64,000 bases of DNA from Neorhodopirellula pilleata (GCF_007859915.1 NZ_SJPM01000005.1:479276-543275); one strand, 5' to 3'. Shown: positions 16,940-27,153, numbered from the stretch's first letter. Notes: a model not told the origin generated them from the letters alone. Translations and numbers: made by a program.

Positions 16940-18112
16940 ATGATTTACCTCGACAATCACGCCACCACACCGTGCGACCCCCGCGTCGTCGAGGCGATGC
17001 TGCCTTATCTGACAGACCATTTCGCCAACCCACACTCCGATTCGCACGAAGCAGGACGGGCCGCCGCCGACGCCCTTGCCGAAGCGATCGACCAAATCGC
17101 CGGGCTGATCAATGCTCCGGCGGAATCGGTGCTCATCACCTCCGGTGCCACCGAAAGCATCAACCTTGCGATGCGGGGCGTGGCGACTCATCCTCGCAAT
17201 CGTCGCAATAAAATGATCGTCGCCGCGACCGAACATCCGGCGGTCCTCGACGTGGCCGCCGACCTTCGTCAAACCGGCGTCGAAGTCGTGGTCATCGGCA
17301 CCGACCGCCAAGGCCGAATCGACCCGAACGAATTGGCCGATCGCATCGACGAACAAACGTCGCTGGTCAACGTCATGTTGGCCAACAACGAAATGGGAGC
17401 AATTGCATCGATCCGAGAAATCGCCCCGATTGTTCACGACGCGGGCGCCTTGTTGCACTGTGACGCGACGCAAGCGGTCGGCCGCATTCCGGTCGACGTG
17501 CGTGCGATGGACATTGATCTGTTGAGTGCATCGGCGCACAAATTCTATGGCCCCAAAGGCGTCGGTTTTTTGATCGTGGGCAACGGTCAACGACGCGTGC
17601 GACTGCGACCTCAGATCATCGGCGGTGGCCAGCAACGCGGCCTCCGCAGCGGCACGATGAACCCGGCTGGAGTCGTCGCAATGGCCAAAGCGATGGAACT
17701 GGCGGACCAATCACGGACCAGCGACTCGGTTCGAATCGCCTCGCTCCGCAATCGCCTGTGGGATCAACTGAGCGACGCCATCGACGGACTGGAAATCAAT
17801 GGCCCCGAACTCGGCGACGGCGGCGATCACAACGAGCGATTGCCGGGCAACTTGAACTTCCGATTGCAACACGTCGAAGGCGAATCTTGGATGGCGGCGA
17901 CCCCGTCGGTGGCCTTCAGCAGCGGATCGGCGTGCAGCAGCGCCGACCCGACACCGAGTCACGTGTTGACGGCGATCGGACTGAGCGAATCCGAAGCCCG
18001 CCGCAGCGTCCGATTCGGAATCGGACGATTCACCACCCAGGCGGGCATCGACGAAGCCACAGAGTTATTGATCGCAGCGCACCAACGGTTGCACCAATTC
18101 CCCACCCGGTAA
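16940..18112 (+). CDS. Cysteine desulfurase, NifS/IscS family
   Basis: 390 residues from ATG 16940, where the family-typical MIYLDNHATTP begins. It is a PLP enzyme that takes sulfur from cysteine for Fe-S clusters or thiolation. The PLP lysine is in SAHKFYGPKG (Lys201), the aspartate in HCDATQAVG, and the persulfide cysteine is in a loop SGSACSSADPTPSHV (Cys332), consistent with a group I (NifS/IscS) enzyme. No iscU, iscA or tusA gene is adjacent, so its acceptor is unknown. The next gene begins 66 bp downstream. Confidence 0.92.
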   Translation: MIYLDNHATTPCDPRVVEAMLPYLTDHFANPHSDSHEAGRAAADALAEAIDQIAGLINAPAESVLITSGATESINLAMRGVATHPRNRRNKMIVAATEHPAVLDVAADLRQTGVEVVVIGTDRQGRIDPNELADRIDEQTSLVNVMLANNEMGAIASIREIAPIVHDAGALLHCDATQAVGRIPVDVRAMDIDLLSASAHKFYGPKGVGFLIVGNGQRRVRLRPQIIGGGQQRGLRSGTMNPAGVVAMAKAMELADQSRTSDSVRIASLRNRLWDQLSDAIDGLEINGPELGDGGDHNERLPGNLNFRLQHVEGESWMAATPSVAFSSGSACSSADPTPSHVLTAIGLSESEARRSVRFGIGRFTTQAGIDEATELLIAAHQRLHQFPTR

Positions 18113-18178
18113 CATGTGTTTTGCGATCGGTTCACTCGCAACGGCTTGTTGATTCTTCAGTTTTCTCACGCAACCGCC

Positions 18179-18625
18179 ATGCTTCCCAACGCTCTGTTTC
18201 TGCTCAATTTGCTGTCGACATGGTACATGGTCGGATTAATTTGGATGGTGCAGATCGTCCATTACAAAATGTTCGATCGGGTCGGATCCGAATTTTTCGT
18301 GAAGTATGCCGTCGACCACTCGCGGCTGATTACGCCGATCGTCGGCATACCCATGCTGATCGAGATCGCGACGGCGGCCGGGTTGATGCTGCTAGCCCCG
18401 GCGGGCGTGTCGCGTCCGCTCTTAGGGGTCGGACTGGGGCTGATCCTGGTGATTTGGGTAAGCACGGCGGCCTTGCAGGTGCCCTGCCACGAGCGGCTGG
18501 CGGGGGGGTTTGACGCGGCGGTTTACGAGCGGCTCGTGTCGACCAATTGGATTCGCACGCTTGCTTGGTCGGTTCGTGGCGGGTTGATGGGTTACCTTTG
18601 CTGGCGATTGATCGGGCAGGCCTGA
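18179..18625 (+). CDS. Small integral membrane protein, function unknown
   Basis: About 148 residues from ATG 18179 (MLPNALFLLNLL); an ATG at 18116 immediately after the previous stop is an alternative. Four hydrophobic segments are predicted (about 3-23, 50-72, 78-98, 122-143) with a conserved-looking QIVHYKMFDRVG loop and a PCHERL motif. The pattern fits the DUF4149/anthrone-oxygenase-like four-helix membrane proteins but I cannot assign it firmly. Confidence 0.65.
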   Translation: MLPNALFLLNLLSTWYMVGLIWMVQIVHYKMFDRVGSEFFVKYAVDHSRLITPIVGIPMLIEIATAAGLMLLAPAGVSRPLLGVGLGLILVIWVSTAALQVPCHERLAGGFDAAVYERLVSTNWIRTLAWSVRGGLMGYLCWRLIGQA

Positions 18626-18895
18626 GGAGCACGGCGGAGCGGGCACGGTTGACAGTTGCCCCCGCTCGCCTCTATTCTTCCCAGGCTCGATTCAGAGCGG
18701 TTCGCCTATGGTCCTCGCACCGTCGGATGATTTTCGGGTTTTTTGGCATCGGCCTAAGGTGTCGCCGACCTGATTTTGATCGGACATATTTCGCGACGGC
18801 GGCCGCTTGATCTGATAAACCCATATGCGTTTTCGCGGCCGACCGGTTGGCTCTCGGTGGTCCCCTTTAAGAAACAGTAAAGCGACCGATATCTG

Positions 18896-21800
18896 ATGAA
18901 CGTTGATCTGGACGTGATCGCCCAACGCGGGCGTTGCGAGGTTTCGAGTTTACGTTTGGCACTGCCGTTAATCGAGCAGGGCTACACACCACCGTTCTTG
19001 GCGAGATATCGCCGTGACGAACTGGGCGGTTTGGATGAAACGAGCCTGTGGGCATTGTCCCACGCGGTTCGTTCACAACAACGGCTGGAGACCTATCGGG
19101 AAGAATTGCACGCCGCTTGGCAAGCGACGCGATTAGAAGATCCGGCGATCGGACGCGCGATTTCCAGCGCCAAATCAAGGCGTCTACTCGATCGACTCGG
19201 ACGTCGAATCAAGGCCGAAGCCAGCGAATCATCTGGTTTGCTCAACCGATTGGCCGTCCGAGTGCTCAACCCGCAAAAAGGCGACGGGCACGATCTGGAA
19301 GCATTGGCCGCGTCGATCGCTTCGGCGTCTTCATCCCAAACCACCTCGCCCGCCGCCACTCAAACCGCTGCCCCGCAAACTGCTGCCCCGCAATCGGAGG
19401 CAACCGCCCCCGGTGAAGACGCCCAACCCGCCGCAGCCAGTGCGGACGATGTTGCCAGTGCGGATGATGTCGCCAGTGCGGACGATGTCGCCAGCGCGGA
19501 CGAATCGAAGCCGTCTACCGCCGAGGCCGATTCCCAATCGACCGGCGTTTCGTTGGATTTGGCCAAGTTCGACGAAACCCTAGCCAAACGTCTCAGCGGT
19601 GACCCACGGGTCGTCGGCGCGGCCGTTCGATGGTTGTCCAAGCACGCCAAAATCCACATCATCGAAGTCGCCGACCCCCACGGCAACAGCGACTCCGATG
19701 ACGACAACGATGCCGACATGCACGACGCATCGGACTCGGATGCAAGTGATTCCGAAACGCAAACCGAAACGGTGACGCAGTCGAATCCGGAAACGCAAAC
19801 CGCTGCCAGCACGACGGAACCCGCCGAAGCGACCCCGGTAGCGGAAACATCCGAACCAGTCGAAGAGCCTGCTGAGCCGACCGCGTCTTCGGAGCAGCCC
19901 GCTTCTGCCGAAACGCCGACCGTTGAAGCGTCTGCTGTGGAAACACCGGTTCCTGAAGCAACCGTTACTGAATCACCGGCTCCCGAAGCACAGGTTGCTG
20001 ACGTGACCGCTGAGGAAACGACCCCAACGGTTGAATCTTCTGCAGCTGAATCCGGATCGACTGATCCGGCGAGCCAAACCGAGCCAGTTGTCGCGACCAC
20101 ACCGCAAGCCACCCCGGCCAAGCCCGCCAAAGCGTCCAAGAAAGAAAAGCAGGCTGCCAAAGCCGCCAAAAAGCCCAAGAAGATTTCACCACGGCAGCGT
20201 CGTCGTCGATGGCTCGTCAGCACGCTCAAGCCGCTCGCCGGCAAACGCATGCCCGCCGCCAAGCTGAGTGCGTTTCAAATCGTCATGCTCGGACGGGCAC
20301 TGCGCAGCCAAGTGGCCCAGTGCGCGTTTGATTACGACGCGACCAAACTGGTTGCCGAATTGCAAAAGACCGTTTCGGGTTTCAATCGTTCGCTCGGTGA
20401 CCACCTCGCCAAAGTTCTCGTCGCCAACGAAGCGTCCATTCGCGACGCCGCCGAAGGTGCCTGGTGGGATGAAATCCAAGAACAAGCATCATCGCGATTG
20501 GTGACCATCGCCGCCGAGAATCTGCATCGCCAAATCAATCGCGGCGGCGTCGAAGCCAAAGTCGTGATGTCGATCGACGCAATCGGCCCCCGAACCGCTG
20601 CGACGGCCATTGTTTCAGCCGACGGTCGTCTATTGCACAGCGAAGACATCCCGTGCCAATTGTCCGCCGCGATGCGAACACTCGCGGTGACCAAGATGGG
20701 CGAATTGATTCACAAGCATCACGTCGACCTGATCGTCATCAGCAACGGTCCGGCACGCCGCGCCTGCATGGTCGCCGTCGGCGAATTGATCAAACAATCC
20801 GGCGAACAATCGGTGCGTTGGACCTTGGCCGACCGCAGCGGTGCCGACGCGTACGCGAGCAGCCCGGCCGGCGATCAAGAGATGAAACAAACGCCACGGC
20901 GGTTTCGTTCGGCCGCCTGGATCGCGTTCTCGACTTTGCAACCGTCTCAAGCGATGGTGAAGGTTGATCCGCTCAAGTTGCGTCTGGGATCGTTCCAACG
21001 GGAGTTGTCCGACCAAGCCGTCTTGTCCGCCCTCGAAGACGTTCTCGTCAGCGGTGCCGCTCGCGGCGGCGTCGATGTGAATTCAACCACCTCCGCTTGG
21101 CTGGAACGTCTGCCGGGGATGAATCACTCGATCGCGACCACGCTGGACCAAGCCCGACGCGAAAAGCTGATCTCGTCTCGCGAAGATTTATTGGCCCGCG
21201 GACCGTGGCCGTCGGAAGTTCATTCGCGTCAGGCGTTGCCGTTCCTGCGTGTCTTTGAAAGCGATGAAACGCTCGACGGAACTTTGATTCACCCCGACGA
21301 CTACACCTTGGCCAAACGGCTCGCCAAAGCGCTCGATGTCGAATTGCCACCGTCGAGTCCACCCGGATACACGCTGCCGGATTACCACGCCAAGCCGGAA
21401 AAAGAACAAGCTGCTGAAGCGGCCGATTCGGTGACGGACGCGGAAGCGGCGAGCGATTCACCAGCATTTGCACCGGAGACGATCACCGAAGAAACCTCTT
21501 CGCTCGAACCAGCGTCGACCGAAAGCGCCGATTCGGATACCGCTGAACCCGATACCAGCACACCCGATGCCACGGAATCGGAAGTCGTCGCCGAAGCGAC
21601 CACCACCGACGAGCCTGCAGCCGATGAACCTGCAGCCGATGAACCTGCAGCCGATGAACCTGTTGCCGATGAACCTGTTGCCGATGTATCCGCTGCTGAC
21701 GAATCCACTGCAGACGAAGCCACTGGCCAGGAGCCGACGGCCGAAAGCGCCGCTTCGGAAGATCCGGCACCCGCCGAGTCCGCTGCCGAAGCGGTTCGTC

Positions 21801-22900
21801 GCCCCAAACCGGAAAAGGCAAAAGTCGACAAGCTGATCAAAGAATGGCAAGTCGGCGTACGTCGCTCCTATCAGATCGTTAATTGGCTGTGCGATCCGTT
21901 CGGTGAGGGCATGGTCGGAGGCGAAGCGCCGGCGGTGATGACTTCCATGCCCGCAATGAGCGAACTGAAACAAGGCGATCAAGTCATCGGAGTCGTTGTT
22001 GGTGTGATGCCGTTCGGTGTCTTCATCGAATTGTCACCCGAGTGCAGTGGATTGATCCACGTCAGCCGAATCAGCGACGGATACGTCGAAGACCTTCACG
22101 AAGCCGTCCAAGTCGGCGACGTGGTGACGGCTTGGGTGACCGGCATCGACGGCAAACGCAGACGCGTCGGACTGAGCGCGATCTCGCCACAACGTGAGGC
22201 CGAACTCGAATCGATCCGTCGTGAATCACGCGGTCCCGGACGGGGGCAAGGACGCGAGCAGGGCCAAGGCGGACACGGCTCCAACCGTCGCGACTCCGGT
22301 GCTCGCGGCCAAGGAACCTCCACCGCCAACGCGGCCACACCAGCCCGCACCGGTGCCCCAGCGGACCGCGGTCAAGGCGGACGAGGGCAAGGTGGCCAAG
22401 GTCAAGGTGGACGAGGGACGAACGAACAAGGACAACGTGGAACCGGACAAGGTGGCCACGGCGGACAGGGAGCCGGGTCCGGATCAAGAGGCAACGCTGG
22501 TGGCAATCGCGGCGGAGGCGGACGCGATGGCGGACGTCGCGACAGCCGTGGTGGATCTCGCGGCCCGCGTCGACCCGAAGTGTATGAGGTCGTCGGCAAG
22601 GAGCCCGATTCCCCGACCTTGACCGACGCGATGCAACAGGGCAAGGAGCCGCTGCGTTCGTTCGGCGACTTGATGCAACTGTTCAGCAAAGAGAAAGGCC
22701 AACCCGAGAAACCGGCCGAGCCAAAGAAAGCGAAGGAGCCAGCAAAGGCTGCCGAACCCGCCAAACCGACCAGCGAGGTTCAGCCCGAACAGACCGCCGA
22801 ACCAATCCAATCGCCGGAACCGGCTGAACCTAATCCACCGGCCACGGACAACGTCGTCACCGCCCAGAACGCGGAGTCGCCGTCCGAAGAGGTGTCCTGA
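18896..22900 (+). CDS. Giant divergent Tex-like S1 RNA-binding protein with disordered insertions
   Basis: 1334 residues. Tex N-terminal domain at 1-110 (LIEQGYTPPFLARYRRDELGG), YqgF/RNase H-like domain about 555-695, helix-hairpin-helix region about 725-800 (VNSTTSAWLERLPGM, then IHPDDY), and an S1 domain about 1021-1095 (GVVVGVMPFGVFIELSPE..LIHVSRIS). Canonical Tex is about 770 residues; the extra length is two acidic Ala/Pro/Glu/Thr-rich insertions (about 145-428 and 835-968, with DDVASA and ADEPAADEPA repeats) and an Arg/Gly/Gln-rich tail (about 1105-1235) followed by a KEPAKAAEP tail. It is probably an RNA-binding factor of the transcription/translation machinery. Its TGA overlaps the start of the next gene by one base. 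Confidence 0.85.
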   Translation: MNVDLDVIAQRGRCEVSSLRLALPLIEQGYTPPFLARYRRDELGGLDETSLWALSHAVRSQQRLETYREELHAAWQATRLEDPAIGRAISSAKSRRLLDRLGRRIKAEASESSGLLNRLAVRVLNPQKGDGHDLEALAASIASASSSQTTSPAATQTAAPQTAAPQSEATAPGEDAQPAAASADDVASADDVASADDVASADESKPSTAEADSQSTGVSLDLAKFDETLAKRLSGDPRVVGAAVRWLSKHAKIHIIEVADPHGNSDSDDDNDADMHDASDSDASDSETQTETVTQSNPETQTAASTTEPAEATPVAETSEPVEEPAEPTASSEQPASAETPTVEASAVETPVPEATVTESPAPEAQVADVTAEETTPTVESSAAESGSTDPASQTEPVVATTPQATPAKPAKASKKEKQAAKAAKKPKKISPRQRRRRWLVSTLKPLAGKRMPAAKLSAFQIVMLGRALRSQVAQCAFDYDATKLVAELQKTVSGFNRSLGDHLAKVLVANEASIRDAAEGAWWDEIQEQASSRLVTIAAENLHRQINRGGVEAKVVMSIDAIGPRTAATAIVSADGRLLHSEDIPCQLSAAMRTLAVTKMGELIHKHHVDLIVISNGPARRACMVAVGELIKQSGEQSVRWTLADRSGADAYASSPAGDQEMKQTPRRFRSAAWIAFSTLQPSQAMVKVDPLKLRLGSFQRELSDQAVLSALEDVLVSGAARGGVDVNSTTSAWLERLPGMNHSIATTLDQARREKLISSREDLLARGPWPSEVHSRQALPFLRVFESDETLDGTLIHPDDYTLAKRLAKALDVELPPSSPPGYTLPDYHAKPEKEQAAEAADSVTDAEAASDSPAFAPETITEETSSLEPASTESADSDTAEPDTSTPDATESEVVAEATTTDEPAADEPAADEPAADEPVADEPVADVSAADESTADEATGQEPTAESAASEDPAPAESAAEAVRRPKPEKAKVDKLIKEWQVGVRRSYQIVNWLCDPFGEGMVGGEAPAVMTSMPAMSELKQGDQVIGVVVGVMPFGVFIELSPECSGLIHVSRISDGYVEDLHEAVQVGDVVTAWVTGIDGKRRRVGLSAISPQREAELESIRRESRGPGRGQGREQGQGGHGSNRRDSGARGQGTSTANAATPARTGAPADRGQGGRGQGGQGQGGRGTNEQGQRGTGQGGHGGQGAGSGSRGNAGGNRGGGGRDGGRRDSRGGSRGPRRPEVYEVVGKEPDSPTLTDAMQQGKEPLRSFGDLMQLFSKEKGQPEKPAEPKKAKEPAKAAEPAKPTSEVQPEQTAEPIQSPEPAEPNPPATDNVVTAQNAESPSEEVS

Positions 22901-23394
22901 TGAGCGATGATTTCACCTCCCGATTGGAATCGGCGATCCAACGCGGCCGTCGCCGCGCCGAACACCAAGCGTCCGAAGAACGCCGCAAGGAACTCTCCGA
23001 AGACGAACTTAAACGGTTGCACACCTCGTATCGATTGTCGTTATCCGAGCAGATCGAAACCGCCGTCCACCGAGTCGCTGATCACTTCCCCGGTTTTCGC
23101 ACCGAATCGGTCTTCGGCGAAGAAGGCTGGGGGACGGCTTGCTATCGAGACGACCTGCGGCTCGACGCGGGTCGCCGTACAAACTTATACAGCCGGCTGG
23201 AATTGGTAATTCGTCCCTACAGTGATCTGCGAGTACTCGACCTAAAAGGCAAGGGTACCGTGATGAACCGCGAGATCTTTAACCGCGTTCATTACACAAA
23301 AATCGCCGAGGTCGACCCGTCCGAATTCAGCCAACTGATCGACACTTGGGCAATCGAGTACGCCGAACTCTACGCCGCCAAGAGTACGACGTGA
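22900..23394 (+). CDS. Hypothetical protein coupled to the Tex-like gene
   Basis: 164 residues, soluble, Arg/Glu-rich helical N-terminus (residues 1-60) followed by a mixed region with GEEGWGTACYRDDLRL and SRLELVIRPYSDLRVLDLKGKGTV that looks like a beta-sheet domain. No family was recognised. The ATG shares its A with the stop of the Tex-like gene (TGATG), so translation is likely coupled and the two products may act together; this is inference from position only. Confidence 0.75.
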   Translation: MSDDFTSRLESAIQRGRRRAEHQASEERRKELSEDELKRLHTSYRLSLSEQIETAVHRVADHFPGFRTESVFGEEGWGTACYRDDLRLDAGRRTNLYSRLELVIRPYSDLRVLDLKGKGTVMNREIFNRVHYTKIAEVDPSEFSQLIDTWAIEYAELYAAKSTT

Positions 23395-23506
23395 ATTCCG
23401 CCAGGGGATATCATCGCCGGGCGGCGGTGTTTATCCTGTGGAATTCGCCATTCTTTTCGATTGTCTTTGATTTCCATCGAGGACCGCCGCCCTGGGTTGT
23501 ATCGCG

Positions 23507-25051
23507 ATGAGCGAATTCCTTCTTTATTACCGTCGACCGGACCCCACGACTTGGGTCTACATGTCGTCGTTTTTAACGATCGGATTGTTCTTCGTCTTTC
23601 GACGCTTTTGGAGTATCCGCAATCTCGACATCGTCCTATTGATCCTGCTGGCCCCTGGCCTGTTGATGGTCAACGAAGGGTATCGTCGCCAAACCCGCCT
23701 GGACCGTGAGATCGCTCGATCGATCGCGATTCAAGAATCGCCACGTCAAACTTTGGTTGCACAAACCACAACACCGGCCGGCCCATCACCGGCCGATCAA
23801 TCCCTTGGCAGCCGACCCACCGGTGATGCCGAAGCGGAAGACTCAGTCGCAGGTGACTCCATCGTCGGTGACTCAGTCGCGGGTGATGCTCCCCCCGACG
23901 CGTCGGATGACGATGCTCTTTCGCCGTCCCAGATCGCCGCTTACCAATCCGCAGTCAACTTGCGCCGGACCGGATTCATTTGGTTGTTCGTCATCGAATT
24001 CCTCTTGTTGATTCGGATGTTGTTGGACCCCTTGATGGTTCGCCGGCCATTGTTGGACCCGAACCTCACGACGGGTGGTTTGAACTTCATCGGCATCTCG
24101 TTGTTCATCTTCATGATGGCGAACGTCGTCGCCAGCACTCCCGAGATTCAACGAGAACAGGGACCGGAACTGGGCCCTGGATACGCGCTGATGAAGATGT
24201 TGCCGACGATCCCGGTGCGACCGGTCAGCGAAGGGATCGCGGGGGCCGAACCACCGACGCTCGCCGAATTGACGTCGGCCGAACAGCGCCGCGCTGCCAT
24301 CGCCAAGGTGATCGCGATCATCGGACAATCGGCGGTCTTGGTCGGCATCCTGTTGATCGGAAATCGACACTTCGGCAATTTGCGTGCAGGTGCTGGTTGC
24401 GCTACTTTGTATCTATTGATGCCCTACACCGCGCAAATGACCGGTCGCGTCGATCACGTCGTGCCGGCCGCCTTGATTCTGTGGGCGATCTTGATGTATC
24501 GCAAACCGATCGTTGCCGGACTGTTCGTCGGCGCAGCGGCCGGATTGGTTTATTACCCGCTGTTCCTATTGCCCCTATGGTTTAGTTTTTACTGGCAACG
24601 GGGTGTGCGGCGGTTTGCCATCTCAGTCGTGTCGATTCTTTTCTTGTTGACCGCCTTATTGGTGCTCGATGGCAACGAAACGTTCTTAGAACATCTTCGC
24701 CGCATGTTCGGGTTGTTCTTGCCGACCCAAGACCCGCGTGGCATTTGGGAATTGGGTTGGAACCCGATCTGGCGATTGCCGGTAATTGTGGCTTTTGTCA
24801 TTCTGAGCTTCTTCTTCGCGATCTGGCCCGCTCAAAAGAACCTGGGGATCTTGATCAGTTGTTCGGCCGGGTTGATGATCGCCGCGCAGTTTTGGCACGG
24901 TTACGGCGGCGGCCTGTACATGGGATGGTTCTTGCCCTTGTTATTGCTCACGATCTTCCGCCCCAACTTGCAGGACCGGATCGCGTTGAAGGTCATTGAC
25001 GCTCCCGCTGGTTCTCTTTCTCGTCCGATTATTCAAACCGACGCAGCCTAA
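23507..25051 (+). CDS. Polytopic membrane protein, function unknown
   Basis: 514 residues with roughly ten predicted membrane helices (first two near residues 18-55, the rest from about 150 to 490). A disordered, acidic periplasmic or cytoplasmic loop (about 85-145) contains GDSVAGDSIVGDSVAGD repeats. The C-terminal half, with the GRVDHVVPAALILWAILMYR and IFRPNLQDR segments, resembles glycosyltransferase-like membrane proteins without a clear active-site motif. It is followed 5 bp later by the MutS-like gene. Confidence 0.7.
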   Translation: MSEFLLYYRRPDPTTWVYMSSFLTIGLFFVFRRFWSIRNLDIVLLILLAPGLLMVNEGYRRQTRLDREIARSIAIQESPRQTLVAQTTTPAGPSPADQSLGSRPTGDAEAEDSVAGDSIVGDSVAGDAPPDASDDDALSPSQIAAYQSAVNLRRTGFIWLFVIEFLLLIRMLLDPLMVRRPLLDPNLTTGGLNFIGISLFIFMMANVVASTPEIQREQGPELGPGYALMKMLPTIPVRPVSEGIAGAEPPTLAELTSAEQRRAAIAKVIAIIGQSAVLVGILLIGNRHFGNLRAGAGCATLYLLMPYTAQMTGRVDHVVPAALILWAILMYRKPIVAGLFVGAAAGLVYYPLFLLPLWFSFYWQRGVRRFAISVVSILFLLTALLVLDGNETFLEHLRRMFGLFLPTQDPRGIWELGWNPIWRLPVIVAFVILSFFFAIWPAQKNLGILISCSAGLMIAAQFWHGYGGGLYMGWFLPLLLLTIFRPNLQDRIALKVIDAPAGSLSRPIIQTDAA

Positions 25052-25056
25052 CACGG

Positions 25057-27015
25057 ATGTCGCACTCTTCCTCCGGTGATAACGCTTCAACGCGTTACGC
25101 CGACCAACTCGCCTCCATCGACTCCGAACTCCAGACGCACCAAGCGACCGACGGCCGTTTGGGCAGCCTCCGTGTCGGCCTGTTTTTCATCTTCGTCATC
25201 GCCTTGGCGTTCGCCGTCAGCACTCAGCAGACGTTTTGGGCGGTCGTCGCGGTTGCGGGTTTGGTGGCTTTCCTCGTGGTCGTCGTTCACAACGAAACGG
25301 TCCGAGACAAGATCGGCGTGTTGCAGAACCGAACGCGAACCTTGCGTCGACTCGTCCGCCGATTGGATCGCGATTGGAAATCATTGGCCAAGGATCCACT
25401 GGGAAACCTCGACGCGACGTCGCAACCTGATTCAGGCCTTCAACTCGACGCCCGACAAAAAGCGTTGGCGGGTGACCTTGATCTACTCGGCAACGCCTCG
25501 TTGTTTCAACTGGTATCGATGGCGGCCACGATGCCCGGTCGGCGAACGTTGGCGAGCTGGCTGACCCAACCGGTGTTACCGCCGGTCGCCATCGATCGCC
25601 ACATCGCGGTTCGATCTCTCGCCCCTTTACGAGACGACAGGATTCGGTTTTACACGCTTGCTCGGGAAGTCGGCACGTCGACCGGCGATCCGGATTCATT
25701 CGTCCGCTGGGCGGGTGGTCCGATGTGGTTGCCCGGCCGACGGTGGTTGCTGACATGGGGGCGGTCGACGGCAGTGATCGCGATCGCGACCGTGTTGGGA
25801 TTGATTTATGCGATTCTCTCTCAGGACCGCGATCTGACTCGGGTCACGTTCTTTGCCCTGATCGCGATCGCGGTCGTCAATCTGTTGCTCGCATCATGGA
25901 TGCTCGGCCCCGTGGCGGAAATCTTCAGCATCGCGCTGGCGTCGCGTCGTAGTGTCGATGACTATGCCGAGCTGTTCGACTCGGCGAAGTGGTTGCCCGA
26001 ATCCGAATCGGGTGACACGTCGGCGGTCGCTTCGATTCGCGAGAACCTGTTGGGCACCGATGCGAATTCGAACTCGCTCGCAGCGAGCAACGCGATGCGA
26101 GAACTGTCTGGGATCGCCGCCGCCGCTTCGCTAAAGCATTCCGCCGCGACGTTCCTCGTCTACCTCCCGTTGCAGGCGTTCGGGTTGTGGGATGTCGAAG
26201 TCTTGCGTCGTTTGGAAGATTGGAAACAACGTTACGGCGACCAAGCTCAGGCATGGTTCCGATCTCTCGGCGAGCTGGAGTCGTTGCTCTCGTTGGCAGC
26301 GCTGGCCGACGAGTATCCCGATTGGGCATCGCCGACATGGTTGAGCGAGAACGATACCGATTCAACGATCACGTGCGTCGGATTGGGACATCCGTTACTG
26401 CCCGACGCGTCCCGCGTCCGCAACGACGTGACGATCGGGCCGACGGGAACATTGTTGCTTGTGACGGGCAGCAACATGTCTGGCAAGAGCACGATGCTTC
26501 GTAGCCTCGGACTGAACGTCTCGCTCGCGATGGCGGGCGGACCGGTGTGTTGTGAGTCGATGCGGTTGCCGCCGGTGGAGATGGCAACGAGCATCCGCGT
26601 TAGCGACGACCTGAGCCAAGGCGTCTCGTTTTACATGGCGGAACTGAATCGGCTCGCTGCGGTGGTCGGGCACGCCCGTGAATTGGCCGCCCAACCGGAC
26701 CGCCGCTTGCTGTTTTTGCTCGATGAAATTTTGCAGGGCACCAACAGTCGCGAACGCCAAATCGCCGTCACGCGTGTGTTGGGAATGCTTATTCAAAGCG
26801 GTGCGATCGGAGCCATCACGACGCACGATTTGGAGCTAGCCGATGAACCCGAACTCTTGAAGGTCGCCCACACCGTTCATTTCCGAGAAACGATCACCCC
26901 GGACGCCAGCGGCGACGAACGCATGACGTTCGACTATCGAATGCGACAGGGCGTCTCCCCCACCACCAACGCACTGCGACTACTCGAAATGGTCGGTTTG
27001 GGCGAGGAAAAATAA
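25057..27015 (+). CDS. Membrane-embedded MutS-like ATPase
   Basis: 652 residues. The C-terminal third is a MutS domain V ATPase: Walker A GSNMSGKST (about 471-479), Walker B LLFLLDEILQGTNS (Asp556-Glu557), and THDLELA with the signature H. The mismatch-recognition domain I is missing. Two pairs of hydrophobic helices are predicted, at about 28-72 and 230-285, flanking a lever-like helical core, so the ATPase appears tethered to the membrane. Known MutS and MutS2 are soluble; a group of annotated MutS-family proteins with membrane helices exists in several phyla, function unknown. Gap to the upstream membrane-protein gene is 5 bp, suggesting an operon. Confidence 0.85.
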   Translation: MSHSSSGDNASTRYADQLASIDSELQTHQATDGRLGSLRVGLFFIFVIALAFAVSTQQTFWAVVAVAGLVAFLVVVVHNETVRDKIGVLQNRTRTLRRLVRRLDRDWKSLAKDPLGNLDATSQPDSGLQLDARQKALAGDLDLLGNASLFQLVSMAATMPGRRTLASWLTQPVLPPVAIDRHIAVRSLAPLRDDRIRFYTLAREVGTSTGDPDSFVRWAGGPMWLPGRRWLLTWGRSTAVIAIATVLGLIYAILSQDRDLTRVTFFALIAIAVVNLLLASWMLGPVAEIFSIALASRRSVDDYAELFDSAKWLPESESGDTSAVASIRENLLGTDANSNSLAASNAMRELSGIAAAASLKHSAATFLVYLPLQAFGLWDVEVLRRLEDWKQRYGDQAQAWFRSLGELESLLSLAALADEYPDWASPTWLSENDTDSTITCVGLGHPLLPDASRVRNDVTIGPTGTLLLVTGSNMSGKSTMLRSLGLNVSLAMAGGPVCCESMRLPPVEMATSIRVSDDLSQGVSFYMAELNRLAAVVGHARELAAQPDRRLLFLLDEILQGTNSRERQIAVTRVLGMLIQSGAIGAITTHDLELADEPELLKVAHTVHFRETITPDASGDERMTFDYRMRQGVSPTTNALRLLEMVGLGEEK

Positions 27016-27153
27016 CTGGTCGCGGACAAATGAATGGTCAAGTGCGATAGCCGATTGATTCCAACCAAAAGCTACCAAAACCCTGACGTTTGGACCGATT
27101 GAGGGTGTGCTACAATCACGGAAGTGTGAAGACCGCCACGAAGGGAGCGATTG

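Noticed and set aside
16574..17710. 378-residue minus-strand frame opposite the cysteine desulfurase
   Set aside because: Antisense shadow of a gene with intact PLP lysine and catalytic cysteine; no recognisable domain.
19360..20262. 300-residue minus-strand frame opposite the Tex-like gene
   Set aside because: It is antisense to an Ala/Pro/Glu-rich region of a well-supported gene; high GC and codon bias keep the opposite frame open.
27090..27116. Sigma-70 promoter TTGGAC/TACAAT upstream of the Uma2 gene
   Set aside because: The spacing is 15 bases, shorter than usual, and planctomycete promoter rules are not well enough known to call it.
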